From positions 1 through 64,000 of the forward strand of contig JAWSVB010000016.1 in the NCBI GenBank assembly GCA_033852135.1: 64,000 nucleotides of DNA, given 5' to 3'. Positions 49,116 to 56,199 of this stretch are shown here, piece after piece; position 1 is the first letter of the stretch; each line of letters begins with the position of its first letter. Under the pieces are notes generated by a model, which saw nothing but the letters and a program-made list of their open reading frames with translations, had not been told where the DNA came from and ran no database searches. Both the position numbers and the translations under genes were made by a program. The DNA is from QZLE01 sp033852135 (lineage in GTDB: Bacteria > Pseudomonadota > Gammaproteobacteria > QZLD01).

Positions 49116-50729
49116 TTAGTCAACAACTAACTTAAGCAGATGCCATGGTACACCAAATACTGTTTCAGAGTATCTATCAAACATTACAGGTGTCTGTTCA
49201 GTATAATCAAAATCACCAGAGGTTACCGGATAATAATACTTGATCAAACCTCTATCACCTTTTTCCATTCTGTTAAATGGCTCTATAAGTTCGACTTTAT
49301 TACCCCACAATAATCGATGGCATATTGAATAACAATCAGCTTCTGGCAGAGTCTCAACAATACCAAGATTAGCAGGATTATATTCTTGATAATTCCTTAT
49401 TTCATCAGGCCAGCTTTCATGACGTGATGCATCAAGAGCAGCTTTTAAATCATCACATTCATCAGAACGCAGGTTTTCAAAGATTCTTCCTGTTATATCT
49501 TCATCATGCGGCCATTCCTGAAAATTAAGTGCTTTAAGGCCATTAATATCAAACACCGCAAGTTTTAAGTCGAAATCTTCAACTACAAAATAGCCCTTTT
49601 TCAAGGGATTAATACGCCTAAAGCTTGGTTTAATGACCAATTCACCACTTGGAGTAATGACACCAGCACCTTCATCAGTAACAACAACTGCACGCTCATA
49701 ATTAAATACCCAAGCCTCAAGATATTTTGGCTTAATTACAACATCACCATACTCATTAACGTACCCATTTAGTCCAGTCTTATCATCCTGAACAGCAGCT
49801 AGAGAAGGTACATCTCGGTGTCGCCCTACCCGATGCCACCTCCTTTCTCCAATAAGCTCACCTTTAAAATTCATAAATCCGCGCAAACCCTCAATACCAG
49901 ATACAGTATCAACAACAGCCCATGGACCAAGCAACGATGATTTTGGAATAATTTTGACATTTTCAGGGTTAATTTTTTTCCATGTTTGGTCTGCCAAATC
50001 ACAAAGCACTGGTGGATTTTGATCGGAATATTCAAAGAATAAATCCTGTGACCCTATAGCTGAGTGACGGCCACTAATATAGGCTACATCACATGACTTT
50101 ATCAATTCGCCATTATTTCTAGCTAAACCATATAAACCAGCTTCATTAACAATCGGAAAGTAATCATGGAAATTTAAATATCTAGCAAGGCTTTCATTAT
50201 CATCACCCATTTCATCTGGGAAAACAATTTTGTTATCAAGCAATAACACCTTCCAAAAACCAATTTCGTCAATCCGAAGCCATTCCAGACTATCAGGAAT
50301 ATGCTCTGGGTCGTATTGGAAAAAGTCATTTAACAAACTGGCAATACCGCAATTTACCCCATTCTTTTCTAATAGCTCCTTTATTGATATTGCAAGTAAC
50401 GCATCTTTAACAAGATCATACCTTATATCAATTAATGCAAGCTTGGCTTTAGTTTGTTCAAAACTAAGTCCAGCTAGAAAAGAATAAGTAGGTTTTTCTT
50501 TAGCTTCAAACTTCTCATCTTTATACTTAGCCCAATATACAAACTTATCCCTATATGGCTCTAATATTTTAACCACTCCTGAGTTATAGGACACAGTCTC
50601 TGTAAAACGAAATCCGAAGCTTTCCTTCGTATTGCGCTCCTTCTCATGAAAATCGAAAAGCTGTTTGCGTAAAGAAATAAGCTCAAAAGCTGTTAATTCT
50701 TCTAAGTTCTTTTCGTTTTGTATTTTCAT
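49116..50729 (-). CDS. WG-repeat protein (paralog 1)
   Basis: A 537-residue soluble protein with WG-type repeats, for example GLRGFMNFKGELIGERRW, GLNGYVNEYGDVVIKPKY and GAGVITPSGELVIKPSF. The N-terminal 200 residues are helical and the last 120 are conserved with the other copy at 58517 (VFGVPWHLLKL). The two are similar over their full length. WG repeats occur in many proteins of unknown role. The start is ATG 50729, although TTG 50741 is also open. Confidence 0.75.
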   Translation of the reverse strand: MKIQNEKNLEELTAFELISLRKQLFDFHEKERNTKESFGFRFTETVSYNSGVVKILEPYRDKFVYWAKYKDEKFEAKEKPTYSFLAGLSFEQTKAKLALIDIRYDLVKDALLAISIKELLEKNGVNCGIASLLNDFFQYDPEHIPDSLEWLRIDEIGFWKVLLLDNKIVFPDEMGDDNESLARYLNFHDYFPIVNEAGLYGLARNNGELIKSCDVAYISGRHSAIGSQDLFFEYSDQNPPVLCDLADQTWKKINPENVKIIPKSSLLGPWAVVDTVSGIEGLRGFMNFKGELIGERRWHRVGRHRDVPSLAAVQDDKTGLNGYVNEYGDVVIKPKYLEAWVFNYERAVVVTDEGAGVITPSGELVIKPSFRRINPLKKGYFVVEDFDLKLAVFDINGLKALNFQEWPHDEDITGRIFENLRSDECDDLKAALDASRHESWPDEIRNYQEYNPANLGIVETLPEADCYSICHRLLWGNKVELIEPFNRMEKGDRGLIKYYYPVTSGDFDYTEQTPVMFDRYSETVFGVPWHLLKLVVD

Positions 50730-50839
50730 AATTTCAACCAATAACTTAAAAAATTAATATTCCAAGCCAATCAACGTATAGACATATTAAATAACAGCTA
50801 TATAGTAACTGCAATAAACAATTAAATAAGTAATACGCC

Positions 50840-51613
50840 ATGCCCAGACACCTAAGCCATATAACCAATCCTATAAACAGTTACCTTGCATCAAGGTTTG
50901 CTGTGCCTGTAAAAAATAAAATCGGCTTTAGTAACGGCAAGTACTCCATCCACCCAGTATTAAACACCGCTTTTTTGCAGGGTGAAGCACTGTTGCGCCT
51001 GCAATTTTTTGCGGCATTAAAAGATAAGCATATTGAAGACCCTGAAAATCAGAATAAGTACTGGCAACTATTAGTCGAAGATAAACGCCACATACAACAG
51101 GTTGCAGAGCACAGTTCCATTAGTAAATATTTTGTTATGTCATCTACAGAAAAAGATCAAGAGAGCGGCTATGCCGAACTATGCTACGCTGCATTTTGTA
51201 TTGTGCTGTGGGATATGCACGAACATGATAACAGTCCCCTTGCCAACCGCACAGTTAAAGGATTTGTATCACACTTTTTACCACAGCTATTTCCTAAACA
51301 ACCAAGCCTAAAAGATCCCGAAACCATCAAAAAAGAGATTGCGCGCCAGCTCTACCTGCTTTGGGGGGAGCGACCAGAGATAAAAGAATCATTTATAACA
51401 ACAGATGATAAAGTGGAGTTCACCCTGCTGGCAAAGCTGAAAAAACACTCTCCGGTAACGCTGTTATGTATGCAAGGGAAAAGGCTAAAACCGACACGCC
51501 TGAAATCCTGCGCCAGAGTTTTAGAACTGCTTGAAATGGGGGCTTTAAAGATTGAAAATCCGGCAGAAATCCCCCCTAATAAAAACCAAAAGCCGCAGCC
51601 GTTTGGGAAGTAG
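50840..51613 (+). CDS. Hypothetical protein, 257 residues
   Basis: A soluble basic protein, starting MPRHLSHITNPINSY, with a helical middle (GYAELCYAAFCIVLWDMHEH) and a basic C terminus. I recognise no family. It is convergent with the UGA-rich ORFs; the UGA-type coding signal on the other strand appears to stop at its 3' end (about 51613), which suggests an insertion boundary. Confidence 0.5.
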   Translation: MPRHLSHITNPINSYLASRFAVPVKNKIGFSNGKYSIHPVLNTAFLQGEALLRLQFFAALKDKHIEDPENQNKYWQLLVEDKRHIQQVAEHSSISKYFVMSSTEKDQESGYAELCYAAFCIVLWDMHEHDNSPLANRTVKGFVSHFLPQLFPKQPSLKDPETIKKEIARQLYLLWGERPEIKESFITTDDKVEFTLLAKLKKHSPVTLLCMQGKRLKPTRLKSCARVLELLEMGALKIENPAEIPPNKNQKPQPFGK

Positions 51614-51688
51614 GAGATATCCACCTTTTCATTTTTGAAACTCTTCTTGAAATTTTTCTTTTTGTTCCTCAGATAAGCTATTAAAATA

Positions 51689-51835
51689 TTAATCCATAAA
51701 AATATCAGATCAAGCAATGCCTTTTTCTTTCAAAGAAGATAAAAGCTCTTGTTTTTTATCTAAATCTTCTTTTAAATTTTGTGTTTGTTCAAAACCTCTT
51801 TCTATTCAATTTGGATTCATCTTTTTTAAAGCCAT
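51689..51835 (-). CDS. Short UGA-containing ORF (UGA as sense)
   Basis: A 48-residue ORF that starts MALKKMNPN, contains two in-frame UGA codons (after NPN and after KGIA) and ends at TAA. It follows the first large UGA ORF on the same strand, 34 bases downstream. The coding style (KEDLDKKQELLSSLKEKG) matches its neighbours. After the TAA the same frame stays protein-like for about 25 codons (YFNSLSEEQKEKFQEEFQK, then one more UGA), so the TAA may be a nonsense mutation in a once longer gene. Helical and probably soluble. Confidence 0.5.
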
Positions 51836-51869
51836 AAAAAAATATAGACTTTAAAAAATTATTCATTAA

Positions 51870-52556
51870 TTATATAACTTCTAATAGTTTTTTTATTCTT
51901 CTAGCTTCTGCTATTTTTCTTCTAATATCTGCTGTATTTTCTCTAGTATCTGCTGTATTTTTATTTATTTTATATAAAACCATTTCATCCAATTGTCACA
52001 TAACATCAATTTGTTTTTCTGTTATTATTTTCTCATCTGTAATTAATTGTCTTTTAAATTGTCTATTTATCTTTTTTCACCATTTTTGCAAACCTTTATC
52101 ATCATCTTTTAATTCTCATCCATTTAATAAATAATCTTGATAATTATCTTTTATTCTTTTTAAAATAATCAATTGAAAACATAAAAAGTCTTTTTTATAT
52201 TTACCATTAAAATCAATACGACCAAGTCATTTTTTATACATATCTAAAAGCTCTATCTTTATTCAAGTAGGTAACTCTGAAAAGTCTCACATATTTTTTT
52301 CAAAAATTCCTTTATCTTTTTGAGTTGATAAATCATTTACAAATTGGACATATAGTTCATTATAATAGGCTATTTTTCCTGCTGGAATTCCTCAAAGGTT
52401 TTCACTATTGAATACCTTTTGATTTTCGGTTTTTCCAATATGAATTTTATCTCCCGCTACAACCCGCCCACTAACAACCACAGCCAGCGCTATTGCAAGC
52501 ATTGTGATTAATCTGAATTGAGATTTGTTTTTGGGTTTAGTGTTGGTTCATTGCAT
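51870..52556 (-). CDS. UGA-recoded ORF 1, membrane-anchored/secreted protein
   Basis: Reading UGA as sense gives 228 codons from ATG 52556 to TAA 51870, with UGA at codons 3, 55, 90, 98, 110, 147, 160 and 187 and no internal TAA or TAG. It also uses 10 GGN codons and a single TGG. Residues 14-36 form a hydrophobic leader (FRLITMLAIALAVVVSG), then GIPAGKIAYYNELY and a long helical, charged C-terminal part ending in an Arg/Lys-rich tail. In the standard code it would stop after two residues. It is paralogous to the ORF at 52579. I do not recognise the family. Confidence 0.7.
52381..52556 (-). repeat. Duplicated leader region of the UGA ORFs
   Basis: These 176 bases, encoding the N-terminal leader and the IPAGKIAYY region of ORF 1, are nearly identical to 53168-53343 in ORF 2, while the rest of the two ORFs has diverged strongly. 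The leader is also richer in G and C than the tails. This fits a recent duplication or gene conversion of the leader with independent tails. Confidence 0.8.
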
Positions 52557-52578
52557 ATTGATTTTTACTCTGATCTGC

Positions 52579-53343
52579 TTACAGCACTTCCATTAAAAGC
52601 TTTATCTTTTTGTTAAATTCTATTGTCTTAGCTAATTCTTCATCCTTCTTAGCTAATTCTTCATACTTCTTAGCTAATTCTTCATCCTTCTTAGCTAATT
52701 CTTCATCCTTCTTAGCTAATTCTTCATCCTTCTTAGCTAAAACAATTTCATCTAATTTTCACATGTCTTCCATTTGTTTATCTGTTATTACTTTAGCATT
52801 TAAGTAATTATTAATAGCCAGGGCTACATTAGCAATATCTCTGTCATCATTTAGCTTTCATCAATCTAACAAATATTCATGATTATCATTTATAAGCATC
52901 TGTATACTGAGCAGCTCTTGACAAAGCCAATCTTTTGTAACTTCATCATCAAAAATAACGAGCTCTGTTCAGTTCTCATACATTTTCATTAAGCCAATTT
53001 TTCTTTGTATGGGTAAGTTAATTAGAAATTTCACCCTTTTACTAAGGAGCTTTTTTTGCCTATTTATTCTTTTTGCAGATTCCAAGTTTTTTTGAGCCAT
53101 TTTAAGTCTAGTAGACAAATTATTAATAAACTCAGCATATAGTTCATTATAGTAGGCTATTTTTTTTGCTGGAATTCCTCAAAGATTTTCACTATTGAAT
53201 ACCTTTTGATTTTCGGTTTTTTCAATATGACTTTTATCGCTTGCCACAACCAGCCCACTAACAATCACTGCCAGTACTATTGCAAGCATTGTGATTAATC
53301 TGAATTGAGATTTGTTTTTGGGATTAGTGATGGTTCACTGCAT
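52579..53343 (-). CDS. UGA-recoded ORF 2, membrane-anchored/secreted protein with KDEELAK repeats
   Basis: Reading UGA as sense gives 254 codons from ATG 53343 to TAA 52579, with UGA at codons 3, 55, 125, 161, 162 and 195 and no internal TAA or TAG. Five UGA columns align with those of ORF 1; codon 161 (UGA) aligns with GGA codon 146 there, and the TGG in TKDWLC aligns with Phe (KKDFLC). It has the same hydrophobic leader as ORF 1. The tail carries five copies of KDEELAK and should be a coiled coil. The frame is also open upstream to an ATG at 53409 with a good GGAAGG site, which would add 22 residues. Unknown family. Confidence 0.7.
52627..52740. repeat. 21-base tandem repeat inside UGA ORF 2
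   Basis: About five and a half copies of a 21-base unit (CTTAGCTAATTCTTCATCCTT on the plus strand) with one or two substitutions. The in-frame unit encodes KDEELAK, giving a heptad coiled coil. It can change copy number by slippage without breaking the frame. Confidence 0.9.
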
Positions 53344-53445
53344 AGTTTTGGTAATTCGGTTTTGTTTTCCGTTTTTTTCCAACAGAGCCTTTATCAGGTC
53401 GGTTGCCATTGCTGCGCCTTCCGGTACATCTGCTGCCCCTGTATT

Positions 53446-53562
53446 TTAAGACCAACCAAGCTTAATTAACGGTGTCCGTCCCCTTGCGGGGCACCGAGTC
53501 TCGTCTGGGATTGTCTTTATACTTGCAGATGCCCGCTTGCAGTCCAGCTTTGACAACTCCAT
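53446..53562 (-). CDS. Small leader-like ORF upstream of UGA ORF 2
   Basis: A 38-residue frame, starting MELSKLDCKRASASIK, that ends with TAA at 53446. It lies in the same frame as the extended version of ORF 2, separated from the ATG at 53409 by the TAA. It has more G and C than the UGA ORFs and standard-code character. It could be a real small gene, a leader peptide or a repeat-borne ORF. Confidence is low. Confidence 0.35.
   Translation of the reverse strand: MELSKLDCKRASASIKTIPDETRCPARGRTPLIKLGWS
53470..53496. other. GC-rich bulged hairpin
   Basis: CGGTG pairs with CACCG on the outside and CCCC with GGGG on the inside around a TTGC loop, with a bulge of five bases on one arm. It stands out in an AT-rich setting and lies inside the small leader ORF. 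It has no U tail on the minus strand, so it is not a standard terminator. Confidence 0.5.
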
Positions 53563-53623
53563 TTCCCGCTTACCATTTACTGCTAGGGTGCAGTTTAATA
53601 CGCGACAAAAGGGTGTTTTTGCT

Positions 53624-53672
53624 TAGGAAACTGGCAATTGCCTAAAATGGCATATTGGCCAAAGGTTTCCTA
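53624..53672. other. Imperfect inverted repeat upstream of the UGA ORF block
   Basis: TAGGAAAC (53624-53631) and its inverse GTTTCCTA (53665-53672) enclose further partly paired sequence (TGGCAATTGCC, GGCATATTGGCC), making a long imperfect stem of 49 bases. It looks like a recombination or end structure, but no attC core or transposase end can be confirmed. Confidence 0.35.
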
Positions 53673-53767
53673 CGGTTTTTTAGCCGTTTTCTCCTTAATT
53701 GATGTTGTTAAAAAGTATAGCCTTTAGGGGGATGGGTGGCAACCGTAGTTTGAAGGGTGATATTGAA

Positions 53768-54055
53768 TTACAACCAGTCACCAATATCCTGCCCACCCAG
53801 AATTGCCATAATCTCTACTATAGGTTCGTTGATTCTGTAATAAATGCTATCGGAACCGTATATACAACGACGATATCCCGGGCGTATGTGATCTACAGAC
53901 TGGAATGAAAGCGGATTGTTCGCAATATTTTCAAAGCGTTGAAAAAAGCCATGAAAATAAAGGTCGGCTTGCTCCTCTCCAAATTCAGAATAACCATAAG
54001 TATAGATGCGCCTTAAGTCTTCTTTGGCCATTGCCGAAAGTTTGTATGAACGCAT
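53768..54055 (-). CDS. parE: ParE-type toxin
   Basis: A 95-residue ParE/RelE-superfamily protein: SAMAKEDLRRIYTYGYSEFGEEQADLYF at the N terminus and RPGYRRCIYGSDSIYYRI near the middle, as in ParE gyrase poisons. It is encoded just downstream of the ParD gene, three bases after its stop. It uses the standard code with no in-frame UGA. Confidence 0.87.
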   Translation of the reverse strand: MRSYKLSAMAKEDLRRIYTYGYSEFGEEQADLYFHGFFQRFENIANNPLSFQSVDHIRPGYRRCIYGSDSIYYRINEPIVEIMAILGGQDIGDWL

Positions 54056-54058
54056 ATG

Positions 54059-54289
54059 TTACTTTTTTATATCTGATTTAAATTCTTCAAGTATTTCGGA
54101 TTGGCTTTGGTTAGTAAAGCCGCACCCTTCAGCTTGTGCCAGCTTTGAGTTTATGGCTTCAGACCTTCTGGCTTGACGAATTAGATCGTTAATTAATTCA
54201 CTTTTATTTGCGTAATCACGAATTGTGTCAACGTGTTTTTTTAGCCATGCGTCATTTTGCTCTGAAAGGGTTATGCTTTGTCTGGGCAT
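54059..54289 (-). CDS. parD: ParD-type ribbon-helix-helix antitoxin
   Basis: A 76-residue protein with a CopG/Arc-type ribbon-helix-helix N terminus (MPRQSITLSEQNDAWLKKHV) and a ParD-like YANKSELINDLIRQARRSE region. It binds DNA at the upstream palindrome and neutralises ParE. The module sits between the UGA-rich ORFs and the UCA tRNA and may stabilise that block. Confidence 0.87.
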   Translation of the reverse strand: MPRQSITLSEQNDAWLKKHVDTIRDYANKSELINDLIRQARRSEAINSKLAQAEGCGFTNQSQSEILEEFKSDIKK

Positions 54290-54313
54290 GATAATATTCT
54301 CTGGTGCAACATA

Positions 54314-54329
54314 GGTGTATTATTACACC
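54314..54329. promoter_or_regulatory. Palindromic operator of the ParDE module
   Basis: GGTGTA-TTAT-TACACC, a perfect six-base inverted repeat, lies 25 bases upstream of the ParD start, where ParD normally autoregulates. Confidence 0.55.
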
Positions 54330-54333
54330 AGCA

Positions 54334-54435
54334 TTATTGCTTATCAATGGAAAAATACCATATTTCCGACTCATCATCCCAAAGCGAACGGATATTACTC
54401 TGCTCAAAAATCTTGATCGTTTCTTTTTTTGTCAC
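54334..54435 (-). pseudogene. N-terminal fragment of a BRO-family (DinD-like) gene
   Basis: A frame of 33 residues from GTG 54435, MTKKETIKIFEQSNIRSLW then DDESEIWYFSI, matches the N-terminal start of BRO/Bro-N and DinD-like proteins before a TAA cuts it at the point where the conserved domain would continue (VVDVVEVL in relatives). The full proteins are 250 or more residues. It is a truncated remnant, between the ParDE genes and the tRNA. Confidence 0.65.
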
Positions 54436-54520
54436 AACATCACGTTCCGTGAAAATCTGGTTGAAGCAGGTTACCGAAGGGAGGGGGGTTTTTCTTGATA
54501 AGTGGTTTTTTATTCAAAAC

Positions 54521-54613
54521 TGGAGCGGGTAACGGGATTCGAACCCGCTCTACCTGGGTGGAGCCCAGAATCAGGTACTGAAAACCTGCGTGCTACCATT
54601 ACACCATACCCGC
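54521..54613 (-). tRNA. UGA-decoding tRNA, anticodon UCA, glycine-like acceptor
   Basis: A 93-base gene on the minus strand with encoded CCA (54521-54523). Acceptor stem GCGGGTA pairs with TACCCGC over seven bases, discriminator U73. The D arm is GTG-TAATGGTAG-CAC and includes GG in the loop. The anticodon arm CAGGT-TTTCAGT-ACCTG has a perfect five-pair stem, U33 and anticodon UCA at 54579-54581. The T arm is GCGGG-TTCGAAT-CCCGT. G1-C72, C2-G71, G3-C70 and U73 are the bacterial glycine acceptor elements. The variable region is 23 bases with its own hairpin (CTGGG-CTCCA-CCCAG), type II-like and unexpected for glycine. UCA reads UGA codons. It is not a normal selC: the acceptor has seven pairs and a normal short D stem. 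Confidence 0.85.
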
Positions 54614-54662
54614 TTTAGCTGCTGGTAATTATGTTTGTTTCTTTTTCGAAAGTCTATCGAGT

Positions 54663-55139
54663 TTATACTGTAATTTGAGAAATGTATTCAGCCAATGCAT
54701 ATAGCTCACAATCATCCCTTGAACCATAAAATGGTTTTACGGCTAATACCCTTTCAGAGTCAGGGCTAATATTCTCTGGCCTATCATCTATTAGTAATAA
54801 GTTGTTGTATCCGGCTTGGCACAATTTAGCTGTATCTTTAACAAAGATATCATAGCCACTTTGATCCGTTTCGATATCACAATAGCTACGGTCCCAAATA
54901 AATTTTAGATCTCTGCCTGCAAATAGCTGTGATACTAGCTCATCCAGATATTGTCCAGTTGATGCGGTCCACACTGCAACATCATTGTTGTTATAAATGG
55001 CATTCAAAAACTCAGTTATCCCTGGTCTTACATGCACCATCGCATTGGCTACGGTAAAGTCACATGGATGCCCTATCCATTCGTTACAGGAATGGATAAG
55101 GGTTTCATCCAGATCCAGCACTATTAACTTTTTAGTCAC
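54663..55139 (-). CDS. NIF/FCP1-like HAD phosphatase
   Basis: A 158-residue protein of the NLI-interacting-factor-like group of the HAD superfamily: LIVLDLDETLIHSC carries the catalytic DxDxT, then VHVRPGITEFLNAIY, VAVWTASTGQYLDELV and LLLIDDRPENI. It is a small protein or metabolite phosphatase of unknown target. It starts at GTG 55139. Confidence 0.85.
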   Translation of the reverse strand: MTKKLIVLDLDETLIHSCNEWIGHPCDFTVANAMVHVRPGITEFLNAIYNNNDVAVWTASTGQYLDELVSQLFAGRDLKFIWDRSYCDIETDQSGYDIFVKDTAKLCQAGYNNLLLIDDRPENISPDSERVLAVKPFYGSRDDCELYALAEYISQITV

Positions 55140-55276
55140 TTGTTTGGCTCTTGATGGTTGCGAATATTAGATAATACACAACTAACATAGCCAAATAAAC
55201 GACTATTATTTAAGCATTTTATATGTGCTGCTAGTGGTGGTATATTACTTTTACCTTCTAATAATCAGGAACTATA

Positions 55277-56182
55277 ATGTACGACCTAATAGGTGACATT
55301 CACGGCTATGCTGATGAGCTTGAAGAGCTGCTAAAAGCCATGAATTACAAAAAAGATGGTGGTATATACCAACACGATACTAATACTGCCATTTTCCTAG
55401 GGGATTTTATCGACAAAGGCCCTAAACAGAGGGAAGTAATAGATATTGTTTTTCCTATGATGGATAACGGTTTTGCCTTATCGGTTATAGGCAACCATGA
55501 ACTTAACGCAATTGCCTACCATACACCTGATAAAAGAAGCAACGACGAGTTTTTAAGGCCGCACACTCAAAGCAATTATGATATCCATGAAAAATTTCTG
55601 CTGGCATATCCCGACCTTGATGAGCGCCTGTCTTTAATTGAAAAATTCAAAAAACTACCACTATGGCTTGACCTTGATGGTATCAGGGTTATCCATGCCT
55701 GCTGGGATCAAAACACCATAGATGCTGTAAAAGAAATATTTAATGGCGATACCATTAGTGAAGAAGCTCTACATGAAGCCTTAACTCACCCCACTCCATT
55801 ATTTAGACAACTTGAACTTCTGCTAAAAGGTGTAGAAACTGACTTGCCACAAGGATATATATTTACCGACAGTTATGGAATTAAAAGGGAATCAGTCAGA
55901 GCCAAGTGGTGGATAAATGATTCCATGCCACTCAATGAGGCGGTTATAGACAAAGGCGTTGTCGATCATATTACCGAGCATGTAAATGGTGACGACTTTC
56001 CCGGCTATCAGCACCAAGAAAAACCTTGTTTTGTGGGGCACTACTGATGGGATGGCGATCCTGAACCTATCAGCCACAATATCGCCTGTCTGGATTATTC
56101 AGTTGCCAAAAACGGTAAGCTTGTAGCCTACCGCTGGCAAGGGGAGAAACAGCTCACTAAGGAGGGTTTTTGTTGGTTATAA
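55277..56182 (+). pseudogene. PrpE-like Ser/Thr or dinucleotide phosphatase interrupted by one UGA
   Basis: A calcineurin-like metallophosphatase with DLIGDIHGYADELEELL at the start, FLGDFIDKGP, SVIGNHELNAI and IRVIHACWDQ. A TGA at 56045-56047 stops it after CFVGHY, but the same frame continues WDGDPEPISHNIACLDYSVA and on to TAA at 56180-56182, 301 residues in all. In relatives the sequence GHYW is conserved, so the UGA falls on a Trp position; a TGG to TGA change would give it. Elsewhere Trp is TGG in this gene. It is either a recent nonsense mutation or a gene read through by the nearby UCA tRNA (about 0.7 kb away). I call it a pseudogene with caution. Confidence 0.6.
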
Positions 56183-56199
56183 TATGGCATGGCTCCCTA

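Larger units (their letters stand above)
51614..54613. other. Candidate UGA-recoding module (UGA-rich ORFs plus UGA-decoding tRNA)
   Basis: This span holds three minus-strand ORFs that need UGA as a sense codon, a small leader ORF and hairpins, a ParDE toxin-antitoxin pair, a BRO gene fragment and, last, a tRNA gene with anticodon UCA. The left part (51614-53000) is much more AT-rich than its surroundings. The combination reads like a transferred block with its own decoding tRNA, possibly held by the toxin-antitoxin pair. The boundaries are inferred from where the coding style changes; no transposase, integrase or flanking direct repeat was found. Confidence 0.5.

Noticed and set aside
52627..52740. 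CRISPR array
   Set aside because: The 21-base units are directly adjacent, without spacers, and encode an in-frame heptad repeat.
51614..53343. UGA as tryptophan (mycoplasma-type code)
   Set aside because: It would give about three times the usual Trp content, TGG is also used, and one column pairs GGA with UGA. It is not excluded, and glycine is the better reading.
54549..54571. A hidden normal tRNA-Gly(UCC) anticodon in the variable-region hairpin (CTCCA)
   Set aside because: It would lack U33 and would require an extra hairpin between the D and anticodon arms. The UCA arm has perfect pairing at the canonical distance.
54521..54613. selC (selenocysteine tRNA) for the UCA tRNA
   Set aside because: The acceptor is seven pairs, the D stem is short and the discriminator is U, whereas bacterial selC has a long acceptor stem, a six-pair D stem and G73. 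No selA, selB or selD is in the window.
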